Below are positions 30,961 to 35,236 of a stretch of DNA of 35,236 bases, in pieces (the first letter of the stretch is position 1; every line of letters starts with the position of its first letter). The stretch lies in assembly GCA_011192125.1 (NCBI GenBank), contig DUEL01000116.1, forward strand, positions 1-35,236, in the 5' to 3' direction. Origin of the DNA: Thermoflexia bacterium (GTDB lineage Bacteria; Chloroflexota; Anaerolineae; B4-G1; DUEL01). Both the position numbers and the translations under genes were made by a program. The notes below the pieces were generated by a model that saw only the letters and a list, made by a program, of their open reading frames with translations, was not told the DNA's origin and made no database searches.

Positions 30961-33030
30961 CTACGGTACGAAGTACAGCCTTCCCCCGGCCACCACGTAG
31001 AGACGGCCGCTCAGAGGGTCCAACGCCACCGTCTGGATGGACTGGAAGGCCCCGTTCCGTGCTCGCACCTGTTCGACGAACGTTCCGTCGGCCTGGAGGA
31101 TCACCAGCCGTTCTCCGGCCGTGTCGACCAGGATCACTGGCCCGTCCTGCTGGTTCGAGTTAACCGTGAGGGCGACGAACCTCGGCTCCGGCTCCGGCAC
31201 CCCGGCGACCTCGAAATCGGCCGCTTCCCCCTTGAAGAACTTCTCCACCGTCCCGTCGTCGAACAGGACGTAGACGTTGCCGTCGATCGCCAGGTCGCGC
31301 GCCCCCTCCAGCGGACGAGGCGGACTGACGGCGAAGTACGGCTCCGGTCGACTCGGGTATCCCTTCCCTTCCGGCAGGTAGCGCCAGATCTGGCTCCCCG
31401 TGGGGTCGAGCAAGTAGAGCCTCCCGTCGAAGGTGGCCATCGCCACCGAAGGCCCCTGGTCGGGCGCCATCCCCAGCGTGATCCGCTGGGTTCCCCAGGC
31501 GTCGGAGACGATCAACGTCTCCTCCTCCTCCAAAGCGAGAAGACCTTCAGCCGTCCGCCCCCCCTCCGCCGCCGCCCAGACCACATCGACCAACCGCGCC
31601 ACCTCCCGCTGGTCCACCACCTGGCCCCGTCCCAGGAGGACCGGGGCCTCTCCCTGCTCCTGCACCCCGTCCCGGGTCCCGTTCAGGGTCAATTGATAGA
31701 GGTTCTCGCCGGACTCATCGAGAACGAAAAGAAACGGCTCGTGCACGACCAACCGACGGGGCCGAAACGCCTCCCCAAAGTCCCAGAGGAGGACTGGTTC
31801 GACCCAGCGGACCCGGTCCAGCGCGTCCAGCGCTGCCTGCGCCTGCCCCCGCATCGCCGCCGCCTCCGGCGTGTCGCCGATCTCCTCCAGGATCGCCAGA
31901 CACATTTTCCACTGGTCGCGGGCGAGAGCCGGTTCTGAAATCGCCTCGGCCTGCCGGATGCAGGCCTGGGCCTGCTCCAGCGCTCCGCGGTGGTGCATCG
32001 TGCTACCGTAGGCGATCCAGGCCCAGATGGTGACGGCGACGACGAGCAGGAGGATCGCCAGGGCGAGCCCGGCCATCAGCCGGGGATTCTCCTCGGGGAG
32101 GGGCCGCGGCTCCCTCCGACGGCGACGCCGGGGAGGACGCGGCGCCCGACCGGGGAGCATCCGGTAGAAGAGGGTCTTGACCGCCCCCCACGCCGCCACC
32201 GCTCCGGCGGCGATCCCCATCCCCGCAGTGCGGAGCCACTGTCTCACCGGCAGTCGGATCCGGGGCAGGGTGATGCGCGGCAACTCCCTCCGTTTCCGGG
32301 GCTGCTTCGGCTTCGGTGGAGGGGCGGGTCTCTCTGTGGGGATCTCCCGTTCCACAGGCTCGAGGGCTGGCGCCGCCTCCCACCGGACCGCCACGGCGGC
32401 GAAGTCTTCCTCCGCCCCCACCTGCTCCACTCCGTCCAACAAAGCGTCCATCGGGCGGGAGAGGATCTGTCGGAGGACGTCGGAGGGAGCGGCACGGCCC
32501 AGCCACGGCGTGGAGACCAAGAGCACGTCCCCCGGACTGCACGTCAGGTAGTTCAGGCGGACATCGGCGTAGGCGGCCATACCGAGCGGGGAGAGGTCCT
32601 CTCGCGGGAAGGACTCCATCAGTCCACCGCAGAGGGCGACGGCCCAGGTCGGCCCCGCCTGGGCCAGGAACACCTCCCCGTCCCGTAGAGCGATGCAGGT
32701 GATACCGCCATACCGTCGGGCCTCCGGCTCCACCTCCAGATTGGCCTGGAAAAGGAGCCGGTTCGCCGCCCCCATCGCCCGCCTCAGGGCCGCGGTCACG
32801 CTCCCCTCGGTGGTCCAGAACGCCTGGGCCGCCGCCTCTCGCAGCCGCCGGTAGAGGGAGGAGGATGTCCCTTCCCCCAGGTTGATCAGCAGGAGGAAGA
32901 TGTCCTCATCTCGGCCGCGGGCGCGACGGAGGGGCGGGGAGAGCACAGCAACGCCAGGGGGCGTTCCCTCACCCCGCCGCCCGCCGACCACGTACAGCGT
33001 CTCAATCTGCAGCGCTGGCTTCTCACTCAC
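30961..33030 (-). CDS. Pseudo-PP2C / transmembrane / beta-propeller protein
   Basis: This 689-residue protein has three parts. Residues 1-218 have the outline of a PP2C (PPM) phosphatase, but the metal-binding acids are lost: the DGxGG place reads INLGEG (49-54), GDSR reads GPTW (126-129), SDG reads STPW (173-176) and the DN near the end reads EEDF (207-210). A basic/proline linker leads to one membrane segment (about 318-341), then a helical stretch and a C-terminal beta-propeller-like domain (about 405-689). It is thus a probable inactive phosphatase domain inside the cell joined to an outside propeller. The start is a GTG at 33030 with a weak GAGGCGG. It is the last gene of a three-gene run, 37 nt after the methyltransferase. 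Confidence 0.75.
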   Translation of the reverse strand: MSEKPALQIETLYVVGGRRGEGTPPGVAVLSPPLRRARGRDEDIFLLLINLGEGTSSSLYRRLREAAAQAFWTTEGSVTAALRRAMGAANRLLFQANLEVEPEARRYGGITCIALRDGEVFLAQAGPTWAVALCGGLMESFPREDLSPLGMAAYADVRLNYLTCSPGDVLLVSTPWLGRAAPSDVLRQILSRPMDALLDGVEQVGAEEDFAAVAVRWEAAPALEPVEREIPTERPAPPPKPKQPRKRRELPRITLPRIRLPVRQWLRTAGMGIAAGAVAAWGAVKTLFYRMLPGRAPRPPRRRRRREPRPLPEENPRLMAGLALAILLLVVAVTIWAWIAYGSTMHHRGALEQAQACIRQAEAISEPALARDQWKMCLAILEEIGDTPEAAAMRGQAQAALDALDRVRWVEPVLLWDFGEAFRPRRLVVHEPFLFVLDESGENLYQLTLNGTRDGVQEQGEAPVLLGRGQVVDQREVARLVDVVWAAAEGGRTAEGLLALEEEETLIVSDAWGTQRITLGMAPDQGPSVAMATFDGRLYLLDPTGSQIWRYLPEGKGYPSRPEPYFAVSPPRPLEGARDLAIDGNVYVLFDDGTVEKFFKGEAADFEVAGVPEPEPRFVALTVNSNQQDGPVILVDTAGERLVILQADGTFVEQVRARNGAFQSIQTVALDPLSGRLYVVAGGRLYFVP

Positions 33031-33067
33031 CTCTGACCGCCTCGGGGGGGCTACAATGAGATTCTAC

Positions 33068-33667
33068 TCAAAGGCAGTCGGCTGGCAAGTGCTCCCGCCG
33101 CAGCCAGTACCAGGCGGACGTGGGACCGTTGGGGTCCCTCCCAACCACCTCCCGCTCGACAGTGAAGGCGGGGACAAACAGATCGCGGACCTCCTCCGGG
33201 GCGATGCCCCGAGGGATGGGACGGTTCGGTCGAGGAGCGAAGACGTAGAGAAGGTAAAGGCCACCGGGTCGGACCAACCGGGTCAGTCCCTCGGCGTACC
33301 GCTCCCATCGGTCCGGAGACACGCTATGCAGACAGCCGATGTCCAGCGCCAAGTCGAAGGGGCCATCGAGGAAAGAAAGGTCGGTCACGTCGGCCCGGTA
33401 GAAACGGACGTCCACTCCCGCCCGCCGGGCGCGTCGTCGGGCCCGCCGGATGGCCACGGCGGAGAAATCGACCCCCACCACTTCCCAGCCGTGCCGCGCC
33501 AGGTAGACACTGTTGGTGCCGGTGCCACAGCCCAGGTCCAAGGCCCGGCCTGGGGGAATCCGCTCCCCCTCGATCAGTTCAACCACCTCCGGCGGGGTGA
33601 CCCCTGTATCCCACGGTGCGCGTCCCCGCAGATACCGGAGGTCGAAGAACCACCGTCTAAGGCTCAA
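33068..33667 (-). CDS. Class I SAM-dependent methyltransferase
   Basis: This 199-residue protein has the SAM-binding motif ALDLGCGTGTN (42-52), an acidic residue at the end of strand 2 (VVGVDFSAVAI), FYRADVTDL and FDLALDIGCLHSV, and is close in pattern to the TehB/thiopurine-methyltransferase-like small-molecule enzymes. The substrate is unknown. The start is a TTG at 33667 with GAGGT 5 nt upstream, and the gene overlaps the end of the DUF3048 gene by 11 bases, so translation is coupled. Confidence 0.88.
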   Translation of the reverse strand: MSLRRWFFDLRYLRGRAPWDTGVTPPEVVELIEGERIPPGRALDLGCGTGTNSVYLARHGWEVVGVDFSAVAIRRARRRARRAGVDVRFYRADVTDLSFLDGPFDLALDIGCLHSVSPDRWERYAEGLTRLVRPGGLYLLYVFAPRPNRPIPRGIAPEEVRDLFVPAFTVEREVVGRDPNGPTSAWYWLRREHLPADCL

Positions 33668-34838
33668 CGATGACCTCCAGCCCTTCGGTGGGGATGACCT
33701 CGAAGAACGTGTTGCCCGGTTTGAGGGGGATGGGGTTCCCTTCCTCGTCGACGAGGGTCAACATATCCCACCGTTCCTCCCGACTCCACATCCCTTCGTA
33801 CATCCGCCCGTCCCGGAAGACGAGGGCGCGCCGATAGGGATTGTCCTTATTCCACAGAGCCCACTGGATCGAGAGCAGGCCGGTGTGGGGCTCTTCCACA
33901 ATGCTGGTCAGCCACTGGGAGACGTAGAGCACCACGACGTTGGCCGCGCTCAGTTGGGCACCGTCGCGGGCGTCTACATGGGGGGTCCCGTTGCTGAAGC
34001 GGAGATAGCGACCGGAGGCCTCATCATAGACCCACTCCGCGTCCATACTATCCCAGGGGATGAGGATACGGGTCGCCGGGGCACCCCCCTCCGGCGGCTC
34101 CTCGGTGAAGACCATCCCCTCCAGCCCCTCCTGCCGGCCGCTGATGCCGCGTGCCTCGGCCCACGCCCGCACCCGCTCGGGGTCGGTGTATCCGTTAAAG
34201 GGGGGCACCCGTCCGGAGGAAGTGTCTCGATAGAAAGGATCCGGATCGGTGTTGCCCAGGCTGTAGGAGACGACGCGGTCGGGATAGAGGTCGGAATTCA
34301 AGAAGATGTCTCGCACCCCATTGCTAAACCCCCAGCAGGCCAGGACCGCCTTGTAGATGGCGGTCAGTTCCAGGTCGATCAACCGGCCGCTGCGGACGTT
34401 CCCCACCTTCTCCGGGTCCTTCCCGAGATAGATCGCCGTCCACCGGGTGCCGTAGACGAATCCCTCGTTGTAGTGCTCGTAAATAATGTCGGCGTCGGTG
34501 ATGCCGTGCTGGGGCCAGACCTCGTGGGGCGGGAAGTTGTCGATCTTGATGGCGACCGGCACCCGATCGAGCACGGCCGGGTCGTCCACCCGCTCGCCGG
34601 TGAGGGGGTTGACGTCGGGCGGGAGCGGCGTGGGGGTAGGAGTGTAGGCAGGGGTCGGCGTGGGTGTCGGTGGGAGAGTGGGCGTGGCGGTGGCGAGGGG
34701 GATCAGGGTGGGCGTGGGGGGAGCGGCCGGTTGAGGTGTGCTTCCGCTACAACCGGCTACGCCTGTCACAAGGGCCAACAGAAGCAACAACACCCCCGTC
34801 GTCGACGAACACCCTCGGATTCGAAGCCTCGCTCTCAT
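33657..34838 (-). CDS. DUF3048 (YerB-like) lipoprotein
   Basis: This 393-residue exported protein has a lipoprotein signal peptide with VTGVAGC (Cys30), a Thr/Pro-rich spacer (about 35-70), and the DUF3048 domain beginning NPLTGERVDDPAVLDRVPVAIKIDN, with the characteristic VGNVRSGRLIDLEL in the middle. B. subtilis YerB is the best-known relative; its biochemical function is not settled. GGAGGAG precedes the ATG at 34838 and a good -10 lies about 75 nt upstream. It is the first of three same-strand genes. Confidence 0.92.
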   Translation of the reverse strand: MRARLRIRGCSSTTGVLLLLLALVTGVAGCSGSTPQPAAPPTPTLIPLATATPTLPPTPTPTPAYTPTPTPLPPDVNPLTGERVDDPAVLDRVPVAIKIDNFPPHEVWPQHGITDADIIYEHYNEGFVYGTRWTAIYLGKDPEKVGNVRSGRLIDLELTAIYKAVLACWGFSNGVRDIFLNSDLYPDRVVSYSLGNTDPDPFYRDTSSGRVPPFNGYTDPERVRAWAEARGISGRQEGLEGMVFTEEPPEGGAPATRILIPWDSMDAEWVYDEASGRYLRFSNGTPHVDARDGAQLSAANVVVLYVSQWLTSIVEEPHTGLLSIQWALWNKDNPYRRALVFRDGRMYEGMWSREERWDMLTLVDEEGNPIPLKPGNTFFEVIPTEGLEVIVEP

Positions 34839-34913
34839 CGGTGTAGATCTCCTCCAAGAGATAGGTTAAGAAAGCGCGCCGATCGCCTCACAAGACGAAG
34901 CGTCAGCGGGCGT

Positions 34914-34919
34914 ATTATA
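34914..34919 (-). promoter_or_regulatory. -10 box upstream of the DUF3048 gene
   Basis: A perfect TATAAT on the minus strand, with weak -35 matches 17-18 nt upstream. It starts a transcript with a leader of about 70 nt and lies 10 bases after the stop of the upstream partial gene. Confidence 0.5.
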
Positions 34920-34928
34920 GCACACCCT

Positions 34929-35236
34929 TCAGGAACCACCGAACAGCCGCGCCCGCAGCCTTGCCGAGCGGCGGAAGATCCACACGACCAACGTCACCAC
35001 CACCTCCACTCCCCACCAGGTCAGGGCAAGGGGAAGAAACACCCGCAACCACCGCCCCGAATGGAAGTAGAAATACAGATCCTCCGGCACAACCACCCAG
35101 CGCCCGTTGACCTCCTCCATAACGTAAGCATACCGGCGGTACGTATCCATATCGAAATACAGGTAGGTATAGTACCGGTCGTCGCTCTCCAAGAGCATGA
35201 CGAAGATCATCTCCGGCCCCGTGTGGAGGGGGATCG
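34929..35236 (-). CDS. Partial hypothetical protein with C-terminal membrane segment
   Basis: The frame is open to the window edge, so only the C-terminal 101 or so residues are seen; an internal ATG at 35210 need not be the start. The visible part has an aromatic, acidic domain (DDRYYTYLYFDMDTYRRYAYV) followed by one membrane segment (LPLALTWWGVEVVVTLVVWIF) and a basic tail. I do not recognise the family. Confidence 0.65.
   Translation of the reverse strand, partial: IPLHTGPEMIFVMLLESDDRYYTYLYFDMDTYRRYAYVMEEVNGRWVVVPEDLYFYFHSGRWLRVFLPLALTWWGVEVVVTLVVWIFRRSARLRARLFGGS

Overview
The window is GC-rich, largely coding DNA that looks like a member of Chloroflexota (Anaerolineae or a related class). 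This placement is an inference from style, not from a marker gene. The clues are long Thr/Pro linkers in secreted proteins, a secreted protein ending in IYLPLVLRSYP, many TPR and beta-propeller proteins with one membrane anchor, no sign of outer-membrane proteins, strong AAGGAGG ribosome binding sites and frequent GTG/TTG starts. No rRNA, tRNA, CRISPR array or transposase gene was seen.

Layout. At 0-5.3 kb there is cstA (peptide/pyruvate-type transporter, minus strand) divergent from argF (ornithine carbamoyltransferase) and a large TPR protein; good sigma70-type promoters for both directions lie back to back near 2.0 kb. At 5.4-11.4 kb there is a 1987-residue bacterial alpha-2-macroglobulin on the minus strand. 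From 11.5 to 21.3 kb, all on the minus strand, lies a multiheme cytochrome locus. In transcription order it holds a membrane-anchored NapC/NirT-like cytochrome with about 10 heme sites, a membrane-anchored TPR protein, a membrane-anchored NHL-type beta-propeller, two secreted cytochromes with 6 and 7 CXXCH sites that share their N- and C-terminal motifs, and a subtilisin-like protease whose C-terminus is itself an 8-site multiheme cytochrome. The locus starts from a clear promoter at 21.7 kb that has three AARTCGCCT-type direct repeats running into its -35 box and a leader of about 420 nt that can fold. Next to it, on the plus strand, is a candidate structured non-coding RNA of about 210 nt.

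From 22.1 to 27.7 kb (plus strand) come a site-2-protease-like M50 peptidase with CBS domains, a patatin-like lipase, a GAF-PAS class III nucleotide cyclase and a cellulose-synthase-like family 2 glycosyltransferase. A 560-base gene-free stretch follows, then two secreted proteins (a beta-helix protein and a small cell-surface protein). The last 5 kb (minus strand) carries an O6-alkylguanine-DNA alkyltransferase, a pseudo-PP2C/transmembrane/beta-propeller protein, a methyltransferase, a DUF3048 (YerB-like) lipoprotein and a truncated membrane protein at the edge.

How it may work together. The cytochrome locus reads as a system for moving electrons from the membrane quinol pool (NapC-like protein) to the cell surface or beyond (small secreted cytochromes), with anchored TPR and propeller proteins as scaffolds. 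The protease-cytochrome fusion is the most unusual part. In Geobacter a subtilisin-like protease (OzpA) matures the nanowire cytochrome OmcZ; here a protease of that fold is covalently joined to hemes and lies beside two secreted cytochromes, followed by a thioester-containing protease trap. This is the best candidate in the window for an undescribed system. The functional link is inference.
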